Virus record (IMG/VR): IMGVR_UViG_3300048011_000414
Span: 1 to 45,694 of that record
Length of the DNA: 45,694 bases
Origin: a virus
Direction: 5' to 3' (one strand)
Shown one piece after another: positions 13,378-25,300 of this stretch. The translations under genes and the position numbers were made by a program. The notes beneath the pieces are model-generated. The model was not told where the DNA came from and did no database searches. It worked only from the letters and a program-made list of their open reading frames with translations. Position 1 is the first letter of the stretch. Each line of letters begins with the position of its first letter.

Positions 13378-13389
13378 TGATAGTATAAT
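13361..13389 (+). promoter_or_regulatory. Consensus sigma70-like promoter of the UV endonuclease gene
   Basis: TTGACA (13361-13366), 17-base spacer, TATAAT (13384-13389). It overlaps the end of the glycosyltransferase gene. Confidence 0.85.
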
Positions 13390-13418
13390 ATATTAAGCTA
13401 ACAAACTAAGGCTAAGAC

Positions 13419-14489
13419 ATGACACAACGTATAGGCTTCGCATGTAAATACATGCACCCAGATCAAACACAGAAGAAAAAACTACTAGAAGAAATTCAAC
13501 GTCCACTGAATACTAAGAGTACAACTGTACAGTGGTTAAATAGACAGACAAGTGATGTAGCAGAACAACGCCTGTGGGACATCATGGTGCATAACATTCA
13601 ATCGTACTACAACTTGATTGAATACGTAGGGAGTTTACCTAATGAATTACGAATGGTTCGACTTGGCAGCGATGTCCTTCCTGTATACACTCAGTCTGAC
13701 TGGTGCTATTATTGGAAACTGCCTAGCGTGGTCGATTATTGCGAAAAGCATTTCGCTAGGGTCGGTGCCCTCGCAAGGTCGCTTGATGTACGCCTTTCTA
13801 TGCATCCTGGCCAGTTTACTGTCCTTGCTAGTGATAACCCTGACATTGTAGATAGGAGCATAGAAGAATTTGAATATCACACCGATGTCATCCGCTGGAT
13901 GGGTTATGGACAATCATTCCAAGACTTTAAGTGCAATGTACACATATCGGGTCGAAAAGGTCCACAAGGCATTAAGGACGCACTTAAACGACTCTCGCCT
14001 GAAGCAAGAAACACCATTACCATTGAGAACGACGAAAACAAATGGGGACTCGAACACAGCCTCGAGCTTGTCGACCACTGCGCACTCGTTCTTGACATAC
14101 ACCACCACTGGTGCCGTGAAGGTGAATACATTCAGCCCACCGACGATAGATTTGCTCGCGTGATTGACAGCTGGCGCGGTGTGCGACCTGCTATTCACTA
14201 TTCATACAGTCGTGACACTGCATTGCCCGAAGGCTTTGCACATGACACAATGCCCAATATGCCTGCACTATTAGAAGCAGGACACAAGAAAGCAAAGTTG
14301 CGAGCGCACAGTGATTACTATCCTAATCAACTTGTAAATGACTATGCACTAAGTTTCTTAGACTATGCCGATATTATGTGTGAGTCAAAGATGAAGAACT
14401 TAGCAAGTATTTCACTATATAATTATAAAGAATCTATAAAAGATCATTCTCACATGCAAGAAGGTATGATGTTAGTTAATGGAAATTAG
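13419..14489 (+). CDS. uvdE: UV-damage endonuclease (UvdE/UVDE family)
   Basis: 356 residues from ATG 13419, with AAGG upstream. The TIM-barrel UVDE signature is clear: RIGFACKYMHP at the N-terminus, MVRLGSDVLP, RLSMHPGQFTVL, CNVHISGRKG, TIENDENKWG and LDIHHHWCREG, giving the His, Glu and Asp metal ligands in order, then IHYSYSRD and LRAHSDYY. The enzyme nicks DNA 5' to UV photoproducts and other lesions, an alternative to T4 DenV. It has its own consensus promoter, suiting a sunlit-ocean virus. Its end overlaps the following gene by 11 bases. Confidence 0.93.
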   Translation: MTQRIGFACKYMHPDQTQKKKLLEEIQRPLNTKSTTVQWLNRQTSDVAEQRLWDIMVHNIQSYYNLIEYVGSLPNELRMVRLGSDVLPVYTQSDWCYYWKLPSVVDYCEKHFARVGALARSLDVRLSMHPGQFTVLASDNPDIVDRSIEEFEYHTDVIRWMGYGQSFQDFKCNVHISGRKGPQGIKDALKRLSPEARNTITIENDENKWGLEHSLELVDHCALVLDIHHHWCREGEYIQPTDDRFARVIDSWRGVRPAIHYSYSRDTALPEGFAHDTMPNMPALLEAGHKKAKLRAHSDYYPNQLVNDYALSFLDYADIMCESKMKNLASISLYNYKESIKDHSHMQEGMMLVNGN

Positions 14490-14838
14490 AAACAGACAGA
14501 TTACACAAAGGTTTGGTTATTCTCATGTACCTATCAGTCATCCAAAGTTTGAGAAGCAGTTAGAACCTAACATAAAAGACAGTGTAATAATGTTAATAAG
14601 TTTAGGATATGTAACAACATCAAGCTGTCAAGGGCATGAAAATACACCATATATTACTTTAGACAAAAGAACAACAAATAAAAATATTGTAAAGAACTTT
14701 AACAAAATCTTTGTATCATGCGAAATACAAGAAAATTCAATTGTTATTAAAGGTAATAGAAACATAATTTTATCAAATTTATTTTTATGCAAGCAAATTT
14801 ACAAAATAGTATCTAAACTTCCAATAAATACTATATAA
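14479..14838 (+). CDS. Hypothetical protein with TSSCQGH motif
   Basis: 119 residues, overlapping uvdE by 11 bases. It is more AT-rich and more Asn/Ile/Lys-rich than neighbours. The segment LISLGYVTTSSCQGHENTPY looks like a conserved loop found in phage proteins of unknown function and faintly like the SCSGR loop of TYW3-type proteins, too weak to name it. A late element (14823-14831) overlaps its 3' end. Different base use suggests recent acquisition. Confidence 0.6.
   Translation: MEIRNRQITQRFGYSHVPISHPKFEKQLEPNIKDSVIMLISLGYVTTSSCQGHENTPYITLDKRTTNKNIVKNFNKIFVSCEIQENSIVIKGNRNIILSNLFLCKQIYKIVSKLPINTI
14823..14831 (+). promoter_or_regulatory. Late-type promoter element AATAAATAC
   Basis: It lies 20 bases before ATG 14851, overlapping the end of the preceding gene; a short leader with CGGAG follows. 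Confidence 0.65.
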
Positions 14839-14850
14839 CGGAGAATAATA

Positions 14851-15141
14851 ATGAGCTACTTAAATCGAATGTACGGCAACAAGTCGCCGGGTGAGACCCA
14901 ATCATCATCTAACAAAAATCCTAACAGAGTTACTGGCGGATTACGTGCCCAGGGTGTTGATACTATCGTAATGCTTGGTGAAGATGGTGCTCAGCAAGAG
15001 CTTCCAACACTAGAATATGTTCGTTCTCTAGAAGAACAGTCAAAAAAACAGCGAGCAGCTATCACCGTATTAGAGCGTAAGCTAACTCGCTTAGATACTG
15101 CGCTAGGGCAGTTGCAATCAGCTGTTATTAATCGCAGCTAA
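14851..15141 (+). CDS. Small late protein with C-terminal coiled coil
   Basis: 96 residues after CGGAGA. The opening MSYLNRMYGNKSPGETQ and the block ERKLTRLDTALGQLQSA are familiar from small conserved proteins of marine T4-like phages; residues about 60-93 form a coiled coil (EQSKKQRAAITVLERKLTRL). Its late promoter suggests a virion or assembly role, unproven. Its 3' end overlaps by 24 bases, tail to tail, the minus-strand gene at 15118. Confidence 0.7.
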   Translation: MSYLNRMYGNKSPGETQSSSNKNPNRVTGGLRAQGVDTIVMLGEDGAQQELPTLEYVRSLEEQSKKQRAAITVLERKLTRLDTALGQLQSAVINRS

Positions 15142-15366
15142 AATATCTGCTTTTTTCATACTAGCATTTGCTTTAACACCGCGGTTCTTCGCTTCTGCAA
15201 GCAGCTGAGTTTTTGTTAACTTATTAAAGTCACATTTACCAGTACCTTTTTTGCTACTGGTTTTCTTTTTTGTTGTAGTCTTTTTAGGTGCTGGTGCTTC
15301 CATTACTGTTTCAATAACTTCAGGAACACTTGTACCTTTAAAAAGTCTTGTTATCCAATTAAACAT
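15118..15366 (-). CDS. Small basic protein with SAP/Rho-N-like C-terminus
   Basis: 82 residues on the minus strand, with a strong ribosome-binding site (ATAGGAGGAAATT before ATG 15366). An N-terminal amphipathic segment (MFNWITRLFKG) is followed by a Lys/Thr/Pro-rich linker (residues 27-45) and a helix-extended-helix domain, FNKLTKTQLLAEAKNRGVKA then KKADILAAI, like SAP and Rho N-terminal nucleic-acid-binding domains. It may bind DNA or RNA. A late-like element on the minus strand (GTAAATAAT at 15395-15387) lies upstream, back to back with the promoter of the gene at 15423. Confidence 0.65.
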   Translation of the reverse strand: MFNWITRLFKGTSVPEVIETVMEAPAPKKTTTKKKTSSKKGTGKCDFNKLTKTQLLAEAKNRGVKANASMKKADILAAINNS

Positions 15367-15386
15367 AATTTCCTCCTATAGGAACA

Positions 15387-15402
15387 ATTATTTACTAAAT
15401 AT
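15387..15402. promoter_or_regulatory. Back-to-back late-type elements (possible bidirectional promoter)
   Basis: Plus strand ACTAAATAT (15394-15402) and minus strand GTAAATAAT (15395-15387) overlap by two bases between the divergent genes at 15366 and 15423. Both genes also have good ribosome-binding sites. Confidence 0.45.
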
Positions 15403-15422
15403 AATACAACAGGAGATTAAAA

Positions 15423-15590
15423 ATGGTTAAAAAATTTATTGTTGATAGACTAGGCGAACGTACATCATTAGATGGTGCAGTGCTAATTGGTGCTGGTATT
15501 GCTTTCTTAATCTTTAAACCAATCGCAAGTATTGTAGCATACGGTGCTATTGCATACGGCGCTTGGACTATTTACAAAAGAGAAGACTAA
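15423..15590 (+). CDS. Small membrane protein, 55 residues
   Basis: ATG 15423 to TAA 15590, with ribosome-binding site CAGGAGA. Residues about 18-50 are hydrophobic (GAVLIGAGIAFLIFKPIASI followed by VAYGAIAYGAWTIY), one long or two short membrane helices. A basic end KREDz-type tail (KRED then stop) follows. Its late-type element suggests a virion-associated or envelope-directed protein. Its last 4 bases overlap the stop of the minus-strand gene at 15587. Confidence 0.6.
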   Translation: MVKKFIVDRLGERTSLDGAVLIGAGIAFLIFKPIASIVAYGAIAYGAWTIYKRED

Positions 15591-15919
15591 AGTTTACTAA
15601 TATCTAAGTTACTACTAGCAGGCATATCCCATATCTGCTTCTTAGTAACACCCATCTTTTGGGCAAACTTCTTACTATCGCAGTTCTTACATACGTGAAA
15701 GTAGTTGTTTGATATGCGCTTTGGATCCATACTTCCTCTGGCACGTTCAAACTCAACATTACAATTATCACACCTAAATTCACACACGCTTAATTCACGT
15801 TTATAAGTGTGTTCCTTGCCGGTTTTTGATTTGCGAACATGTCTTGTTTGCTTTTTAAATTCTCTAATGAACATAACTATATTTAACATTAAGATTATAA
15901 AAAGAAAGAATAAATACAT
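15587..15919 (-). CDS. Zinc-finger protein with possible N-terminal membrane anchor
   Basis: 110 residues if started at the Met at 15919. The frame can extend to 15946 or shrink to 15874; no ribosome-binding site decides. From 15919 the protein begins with a hydrophobic stretch (YLFFLFIILMLNIVMFI) followed by basic residues. From 15874 it is a soluble protein opening MFIREFKKQTRHVRKSK. The core is CEFRCDNCNVEFERARG, then PKRISNNYFHVCKNCDSKK: two CxxC pairs with HNH-adjacent zinc-ribbon spacing. It ends in TKKQIWDMPASS. Function unknown; the zinc ribbon suggests nucleic-acid contact. Confidence 0.55.
   Translation of the reverse strand: MYLFFLFIILMLNIVMFIREFKKQTRHVRKSKTGKEHTYKRELSVCEFRCDNCNVEFERARGSMDPKRISNNYFHVCKNCDSKKFAQKMGVTKKQIWDMPASSNLDISKL
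15909..15917 (+). promoter_or_regulatory. Late-type promoter element AATAAATAC
   Basis: It lies 22 bases before the IscA-like gene and is the nearest late element upstream of the giant tail gene, so both probably share this transcript. Confidence 0.65.
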
Positions 15920-15938
15920 ACAACAATAAGGATTATCA

Positions 15939-16319
15939 ATGAGCATTTGTACATTAACAGACGCAGCAAAGCAACAAATTGCTACAATTTGTAAAGAAAA
16001 TGAAGTTTATGCAGTAACACTAAACTTAAAAGGCGGCGGCTGCGCTGGGTTTGAGTACGATTGGGCAACATATGATAATGCCGACGAATTACTAGATGAC
16101 GATCAAATAATTTATGGTACTGAAGGTGCTACATTTATTGTAGGTGCTGCAAGTATAATGTTCTTATTTGGTACTGAAATAGACTATGTAAAGTCGATAA
16201 TAGGGTCGGCTTTTGAAATTAAAAACCCTAACGCACAATCAGCTTGCGGCTGTGGCGTTAGTGTAAATTTTAACTTGGACAAAGTTGAAGAGAACGCAAA
16301 TATAACGGAGCTCACATAA
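15939..16319 (+). CDS. iscA: A-type Fe-S cluster carrier (IscA/HesB family)
   Basis: 126 residues after AAGGAT. The three conserved cysteines of the A-type carriers are present: Cys35 in KGGGCAGFEY, and Cys103 and Cys105 in SACGCGVSVN. The length and beta-rich core match IscA/SufA/ErpA, with about 15 extra residues at the C-terminus. Such proteins carry Fe or Fe-S clusters from the scaffold to apo-proteins. It is followed after one base by the 4217-residue structural gene, so it is expressed as a late gene. IscU (44653) and a 7Fe ferredoxin (37381) are also encoded in the window. Confidence 0.9.
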   Translation: MSICTLTDAAKQQIATICKENEVYAVTLNLKGGGCAGFEYDWATYDNADELLDDDQIIYGTEGATFIVGAASIMFLFGTEIDYVKSIIGSAFEIKNPNAQSACGCGVSVNFNLDKVEENANITELT

Positions 16320-16320
16320 A

Positions 16321-19300
16321 ATGGCAAAACAAGACATTAACATCGGCGTTGAAGGTAACGACGGAACCGGCGATAGTATACGCGAGTCGTTTCGTAAAAC
16401 AAATGAAAACTTTAACGAATTATATGCTGTAATCGGTGAAGGTGGACAAATCCAGCTTACAGATTTAAGCGGAATTGCAGTTGAATCATTTGAAAACTTT
16501 CCAAGTACAGATTCAGCACCAGTACTAGCAGGTATTAACAATGACACACAAGGTAGTGAGCTAGAATTTTTTAGACTTGTAAGTGACAGTTTTGTTGATC
16601 CTACTAAAGAAGATAGTATTGAATTTGATGTTAGTAGGATAGACGACGACGGTCGTCCTGTAATTGTTGTTAAAAACAAAAAAGCATCGCTATCAAGTGA
16701 CCCTAATCCTACACTAAGTGCTAACTTAAACTTAGGCGGCAAAATTGCTTACAATACTGCTGGTGACGCTCAATGGGCACAAATTGCAGAAGATGAAGGT
16801 TACACAGAAGATGATGTTTTAATTAACAAAGGCTTTGCTGATAAGACGTACTTAAAGTCAACAGGCTCAGGAACAGGATCTCAACTACGTGTTCGCACAG
16901 AAGACGAAGTAAATACAGCAGATTACACGTATACAATTAATAACTTTGACAGTTCAGGCAGAATTGTTATACAAAATAGATACCAAGATGGTACTTTTAT
17001 TGTTGGTGACGGACACGGACTAGATAGTGCAGCAAACGGTGCTCCGTTTATATACGAAACTACCGGCGATAGTGCGCTAGACACTAGTCAGTCACCTTCA
17101 AGATCACTTACAGATACAACTGAATTTCCAGAATCTAAGTTTCACATTAGAGTAGTTAACGATACTACAATTAGTATACACCCTACTGAATCCGATGCAA
17201 CAGCAGGCACTAATGCTCTATCAATTGCGGGCGGCACTGGCACACAAACACTAAAAGATTACTATTTCCAACCTGACATATTACAAGGCGACTTCCTTGC
17301 AAACGAAGCAATTCCAAGAGAAAGTGCTGTTCGTAGACAAGGCGATCAAATGGCTGGTAAACTTTACCTCGAAGATCATCCAGGAGAGCTTGCTGGTGTA
17401 GGCACGCCAAATGGTTTAGAAGATTTACAAGCCGCTACAAAATTTTATGTAGACAACACAAGTTTTGCTTCAAATATTAATATTTTTGTAAGCACATCGG
17501 GCGACGATACACAAGCGTCAACTCCTCCGGGAAAGGAAGGTCGTTCACTTGCTTATGCATATAGATCTGTAAATGCTGCGGCACGTAAGGCAGAACTTCT
17601 TGTAGAAGCAAGCCCAGTTGAGCCTGGTCCTTATATGCAAGTTATCGAGTATGGAGCAACTGCTGCTACATTACAACCTTCAAAAGTTTACAGTGCAGGG
17701 TTTGACCAAGCATTAGCTCCTGATTATACAGATCCTGTAACAGGATCAACAGGTGAAAAATTAAATCTACTAGTTAATAAAAATAAGCAGTTTGTAGTTG
17801 CAGAAACTATTGCTTGGGTTAGATCTAAAATTGATGCAGCAAATGCAGACTTAACGCTTATAGAATCAGACGATGATTTTAAATGGAAGAATTTTGCTTA
17901 TGACGAAGCAATTTGTGCTAGAGACTTAGGATATATTATTGATGCTGCAAGATTAGATACTCTATCAGGAACTAATACTAATAAACTTTCAAGAACTTCA
18001 GGCTTGAGATACTTTAGTAATTCAAGTGGTGTTCTTGCTGCTACTACACAGCAGTCACAAACTATTGCTACAATTAATAAAGCAAAAAGTCTTTTAGAAA
18101 GTTATATCCTTACAAATACAGATTACTCTAGTGAAAAATTAAACACAGATTATAATCAATATTTTGATGTTAGTTTAGAAGATGCTCCTAGTGCAGCCGT
18201 TGATGTTTTTGTTGACAAGTTTGATGTTGTAACTGGAATTATTGCTAGTGAAGGCGAATCAATCCCCCCATTACGTGAAGGTGCTCCTTATGTAGTTAAA
18301 ATTACTAATGGCGGTAATGACAGTGTATGGCAGGGACAACTTAACAATACTGATTTAATACCAGGCAAGATTGTTACCGGCACAAGAAGTAAAGCAGTAG
18401 CACGTATAGTCAGCTACGACAGAGATTCAAATGACGGAAGTAATACAGACACACTAGAACTTATACTTGAAGAACCGTTTGAATTTTTAGTTGACGGGGC
18501 TGAAAGAGATATTCAGAATACACAAGTTGCCAATGCACTAGGAGATATACTAGAATTTGGTAATTTTGTTAGTACTAAACAAATTACACTTAGAGTAGAA
18601 TCTGGTATTTACTATGAAGACTATCCAATTAAAGTAAGTTCGCAAGTATCAGTCGTTGGTGACGAAATGAGACGTGCTATTATACGTCCAAGAAACCGTG
18701 TATCTCAATCTAAATGGGCAAATACATATTTCTATCGTGACAAATACTTTGACGGATTGACCTTACATAACAACACAGTCACATACGAAGACGAAGCTAT
18801 TATTACTTTAAATGGCGGAGCAATTACTGCATTTAAAGGCGATAAACTTACTCAAGATAATACATTTACATATGACGAAACAAAGTGTAGAAGAGACTTA
18901 GAATATATTATCACACAATCAGGTTTTGATATTACACTAGGCACAAATTATAATCAGATAACACAGGGTTTAGCATATCAAAGAGACAGCGGCGCTTTTG
19001 TACAAAACAATCAACTTTCACAAGAACTTGCCGCAGTTGGGTTTGCAGGTGATAAAGTTGGAGCACTTGATGATGTTGCTGATAACTCTATTGCACTTGC
19101 AAGATCAAACACTTATTTTGACACTGTATTAGATATTATTCAAAATGGTAACACAAATTCAAATGTTGTAGGAACAAACAACGATATTACTTCTACATTG
19201 ATATTCCCAGCACCCGACGGTGTTGACTCAAATAGAGTAGCTGCACGTGATAGATTAAGAGCAAACAGATCATTTATTCAAGATGACGTAGATGCATTTG

Positions 19301-22300
19301 TTAAGAATGATTGGGGACAATTTGGCAGTGCAGATTTAGACACCATTAAATTACAAGTTGGGTATTGGGTAGATGCATTAACATATGATATATTATACGG
19401 CGGAAACGATGCAAGTACTACACAAGCAAGATTGTATTTTACTGACGGAAGTATAAACATTAGCGTCAATGATCAAACAACTGTCGCTAAAGCAGCAGAA
19501 CGTTTAGGTAATATTATTTCAGATATTTTAACCGGAACAAATGTTACAAGAGCAACTGGTAACTCTACTGCCCAAGTAACTACCGGAGCAGATGCGAGTA
19601 ATAGTGAAGGTTCAGAATCTGCTGCAAATGTTCAAATTATAGAAAATTCTGTAACTAATGGTGTATTACCAGGATCTCCTACACTTCCAAATGTAAATTG
19701 GAGTTCAGTTGCGTTTAGAGATGCTAAAACAGATATTGAAAATAACCTAGCTGATGCAGATCCAGAAGTAAATATCATCGATCTTACTATTGAATTTATT
19801 GACAGTAATACTGGAGTAAGAGCAACTATTCTTGAAGATGTAACAAACTCTACTACAGTTTCAATTAGATACGATGACGGTTATAACCCTGCAGGCACAG
19901 ACGTTTCACCAAGTTCACCGTTTAATAACAGCGACCCTGTTGTACTGAATGGTGTTGAGCAATCTGGCGTTACGGTTTCTAATATCGATACATCAAATAC
20001 TATTGATTATGATATGGGCTGGCATTACGCTTCAGACTCATTAAAACCTGTTAGCACTAATAGGGAACTATCTCTAAATAATAAAGGTGGCAGAGATGTC
20101 GCTGCTGACATTTTAAGAAATAATAAAATTAATATCCAAGAAGAAGTCTATGACTGGATGGATTTACAAGCAACTGCTGCTGTAGCAGCAGGTTTTGGTA
20201 CATGGGCACAAGTTGAAGTAGAAACCGTAGGACCTATTGTACCAGTTAAAGGTGAAACACTAACACAGCTTACTACAGGTATTACTGGTGTTGTTAAAAA
20301 TGATCCAGTAATTACAGGCGGACAAGCAACATTTACTCTTGTTTCACCCAGCGGAACATTTAATTTATCAAACGAATTAACTGGTTCAGTTAGTGGCTCA
20401 TTAGGAGCAGGAAGTGTTCCAACAGATTTAACTGTTAATAAATTCTCATTTACTACTAAGTGTTATAGAGACTTAGGTTATATTGTTGATGCACTAGTGT
20501 TTGACTTGAGCAAGGGTAGAAACGATCAGTCAATGGAAGTACAAGGCAAGTACTACGAAGGCGCAGTTGAAGTTGGACAAGAAGAAATTACTACACAAGC
20601 AATTAGTCACGTTAAAGCTATTGCAAATAGCCTACTAAATCCAGCAGGGGCGGCGGCACCAACTGGAACTACTATTACAGGTTGGAAGTTAGATCAAACT
20701 ATACCGCAAGCGGAATCAGGTGCAAGTGGAATAGTTGACGATTTAATTGATACTATTGTTTATGCATTTGATGTTGAATATAATCCGCCTAAGAATAATA
20801 AGGATATGGATGTATTCTTAATGAACGATGCTACAATTATACGTAACTGTACAGTACAAGGGCACGGCGGATTTATGACAGTACTTGATCCTGCAGGTCA
20901 AATTCTTACTAAATCACCTTATATCCAAACAGGATCAAGTTTTGCACAATCAGTAAACGAACAATCATTTAGAGGTGGTATGTTTGTTGACGGATTTAAC
21001 GGTAACATGCCATTAGAAATTGTAGAGCAGAAAAACGGTGATCCATTTAGATTATATGCAAGAAGTAAGCGAACCCAAACACAAGTATTAGGTAACGGTG
21101 TTGGACATGGATTATTTGAAAGACGTCCGCAATTACCTGCCCCGATTTGGATTAACGGTATACGTTACCAAGTTAACTCTATTGTTAATCATGACTTAGA
21201 AAACGGTACAGCAGAACTTATTCTTGATAAAAATTCAGGTGTAAGAGATGGAAACGAGCAAGGCACTGGTTGGTTAGGACCTGTTACAGGTTACAGTCGT
21301 TTAGGAGGAACAAAAACTCCTATATATGGACAACCAAACAACTATCCAACAATACTTCAAACTGCTGGTAATAGATCGCAGCTAGGAAACGACTTTACAC
21401 AAATTAATGACTTAGGGTATGGTCTACTTGTAACCAACACTGGTTTGTCAGAGATGGTTGGTATGTTTACGTACTACTGTCACGCTGCTTATTATGCAAA
21501 CAACGGTTCGGAGATTAGATCAGTAGGTGGTTCTAATGCATACGGTAACTTTGGACTAGTTGCAGCAGGATCAGATCCTAACGAAGTTCCAGCAGCTGGT
21601 TCTTTAGCGTACGATACTATACAAACGGCTAAAGTTTATGTAAACGAAGACGCACAATTTTTAGGCGATGCAGAACAAAGTTTTGTTTATGTTTACGATA
21701 CTAATTTTATTCCGTTACCAGAAGGTGAGATTGATATTACTTTTGACGAACGTCAACTAATTAAAGATTTAGATATTGCAAGTGTACAATTAGAAATTAC
21801 CGGGCATGGATTTAACACTGGTGAAAAAGTAACAGTATCTAATAGCACATTTAATAATAGCGTAACTTTAGAAAATGCTTCTTCTGTTACTTCAATACTT
21901 ACTGTAACAGGACATCCATTTAGCACAGGAGATAGAATTACTGTTTCAGGTGCTGTTGGAATGACAAATTTAAATGACGATCATTTTGTAAGATCTATAG
22001 ATTCAGACACATTTACTATTCACAATAGTTCGGCTGGTGCAGCTAATAATACTGATTTAGTTACTCTTACTGGTACTTATAGTACAAACAGTGGCACAAT
22101 TACATATGATATTGCAAGTGCGCTAAATGGAGACTTCTTTGTAAAAGCAGTTGATTCAAATAACTTTACTTTACATGCTACATTAGCAGATACTTTAACA
22201 AATACAGGAAAGCCAACACTTATAGGTACTTGGGGAGAAGACGGTGTTGTATATCCAGCAGACGAACAAGGTTCCACAGTTGGCAAGTTTGAAGTAGTTA

Positions 22301-25300
22301 ATGTAGTTTCAGCATTTAATGAAGATGGCATTCCATCTGTTAATCAACAAGTATTGACACTAAGTGATAATGTTACAGCATATTGGAATGATACTGTAAC
22401 TCAGGAAAATACAGGTGCTGTAGGTTCAGTTGCCTATCCGCAAAGAACTGCACAAGGTGTAGACGGCAACGGTAATCCAAATTTTGTCGGCGGCACTGAA
22501 TTAATAATTACACAAGCTGATGGGGCAACTCCGTTTAATCTAACTGATAACATTAAAATTGAAACTGTTTGGGACGGTGAGGAAAGCACTTCGTTTAGTG
22601 ACGCAGTTACTATTATATCAAAAGACGAATCAGATGATACAAGTAATCTTCCTTTAGAAGGCGGCAATGGTACTGTTTGGAAATTATCATTCTCAAATCA
22701 AACTAATGACGAAAATGCATCAACAGGCGGTTTAACATATCCATTATTTGGCGGCGAAAGTGTTACTATTAGACAACGTGCTAAATTCATGCTTGATAAT
22801 ATTGACACGCTACCTGCTCGTCCTTCAACAGCGTTGTTATTTGAAGAGTCAGAAACTGTTTATAGAACGTTATCATTTGATGAAAAACCAATATCTACAT
22901 TTGGTGACACTGCTGATCAGGAACTACCAAACGGATATAGAGTTGTATTATTTGATGCAAATTATGATTACATTACTCCTACGGTTGGTTATGACCACTA
23001 CGAGTCGCAAGTTAAAATAGAACTTGCTAGTGACCTTAGTTCTAGTATTGATCTTGACGATACAATTGTACAAGGTAGTGCATCAGGTACAATCAACTTT
23101 ATAAGTTCTAATGCAGACGGATTTACAGTATTATACGTTACAAAATGGAATGGCACTTCATTTACAACAGGTAGTACTTTAACTATTGCAGGTAGTCCTT
23201 TAGCAGGTAGTACTCCAGTAACAATTACAGAATTTAGTAGCACAAGTACATTTGGTGCTACAGCCGGGGATACATTAATTGCACTAACAAGTCCAATTGC
23301 TGATGCCGATTCGCAATCAAGAATATCAAATGGTGATATGATTACTGGATGGAAAGACAGAGTACATACTGTACTAGGTTATCACGACGGTGAAGGCAAT
23401 AGTTATCCAAGTACTAGACCATCTAGTTTGCTAACTGGATTTCCTTATATTGAACTTGATCCAACACCAAAAGTTGATAAAAATACACAAGCAGGTCCGA
23501 CGCCGCCAAACACAGGTATTGCTCGACCAGTAACACTAAATCATGGTAAGAATCCTGTAAGATTATCAATCGGTATCCCGGCAGCAGAGCCTACAGAAAT
23601 TACTGTTAATATCTCACTTACTCGCGCTACTGGTCACGACTTTAGTAACATTGGTACTGGCGGATTTAATACTACTAACTATCCAAACGTTATTTTAGGT
23701 CAACCGTCACAAGATAAAACTAAAAACTTCCACTTACAGAAAGACGGGGAAGAATTAGGTGCTGGCGATACTACTGCACAAGTTTGGGAAAGAAACAAAG
23801 GGCGTGTATTCTACATGTCAACAGACGAAGATGGTTTCTTCCGTGTAGGTAAGTTCTTTGAAGTTGACCAAGGTACTGGTACTGTTAAGTTTGAAGCACA
23901 AATTAATATCTCAGGACTTGACGGACTAGGCTTTAGAGACGGTGAAACAATTAGTAAGTTTACCGGCGACTCAGGTATGACTCCTGTAGATAATAGTACT
24001 GTTCCTACTTCTTACTCTGTAGAGCAATATATCGACAGACGTTTAGGCTGGGATAGAAATATGAACAAGAAAGCCGCTACACTAGGCGACGGCTTCTTAC
24101 CACAGAAAAATCCAATCCTTACTCCTGTATTAGATGTAGACGACAACCCAACACATTATATTAATCTACAAAACGGTCGTATCATTCAAATGAATGAACC
24201 AATTGACGATTTAGATGGAACTAACAAACAGTATGTTGATAATCGTATTTTCTCAAACGATGAAATACAAGAACTAGCAGATGTTGAATTAAACGATATT
24301 GGTTATAGCAACGACTACGGTAAAAACGACCTAATGATGATGACTGGTAACAGACGTGTGTATGTTAAAGTCGATGATGGTGCTCCTCAAAACTGGGACA
24401 TTGGAGATTTAATTACAGGTACTGTTACACAAACCGCAGCGTATGTTGAAGACGTACAACAAAAAACATTAGATAACGGCGTTGAAGTTTGGATACTTAC
24501 ATATCGTCCACGTCAGATTGTAACACTAACAACAAGTGGTGCAAACGAAAACTTAAATGACTTAGGTTTACAAAGAGGATATTATATACGTCAAGCAAAT
24601 ACTGGTGCAAGAGGTTATGTAATTTGGAGCCAGGATCAAAGTTCAACTAACGATGCTATTCTAAAAACACAAGGCAACGAAGTACAGTTGATAGAAGTAA
24701 GTGGTACGTTTAGCACTAATGTTGCTGATGTACTTACCTTAGAACCATTAGTGGGTGCTGATGTAGTTACAACAGTTTATCCAACTAATGTAGTTGTTGA
24801 AACTGTTAGAGATTTTGAAAGTGAAAAAATTGAAAACAGTGCAGGTTCATACGGACAAACCACAGGTGGTTCGGATGGTGCTCCTGTAACAACTATGCTA
24901 GAGTTTGCTAACGCAAGCGAACAAGATGACGAATACACTAGTGAAGAACCTGGACATCCGGATAGAAGCGACATTAACTTAGAGCTTACTCGTGTTAGAG
25001 GAACAAAAGATCCTATCACAGGCGATGTTACCGACGGTGGCAGGACACTTATTAACTTACAGCTACAAGACGAAGCAGTAATAGATAGCGATGTAAACAA
25101 CGAAGCAGACATTCAGCAAAGCAAGTTGCTAATGAACAATGCTCCTATACTAAGCTCAAGTGCAGCAAGTTTTGAAGATGCAAGTACACTAGGACAGCGT
25201 ACTAAACAAGCCAATCAAGGTCTAGCAGCGTTTGATGCAACTACTTTTGCTGAAGATCAAATTTGGACACTAGTTGGCTCAGGCGCCGCTAACTTTACCG

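Noticed and set aside
13642-14163. Several 70-97 residue frames inside the UV endonuclease on both strands
   Set aside because: All are shadows of a conserved enzyme frame; no ribosome-binding sites.
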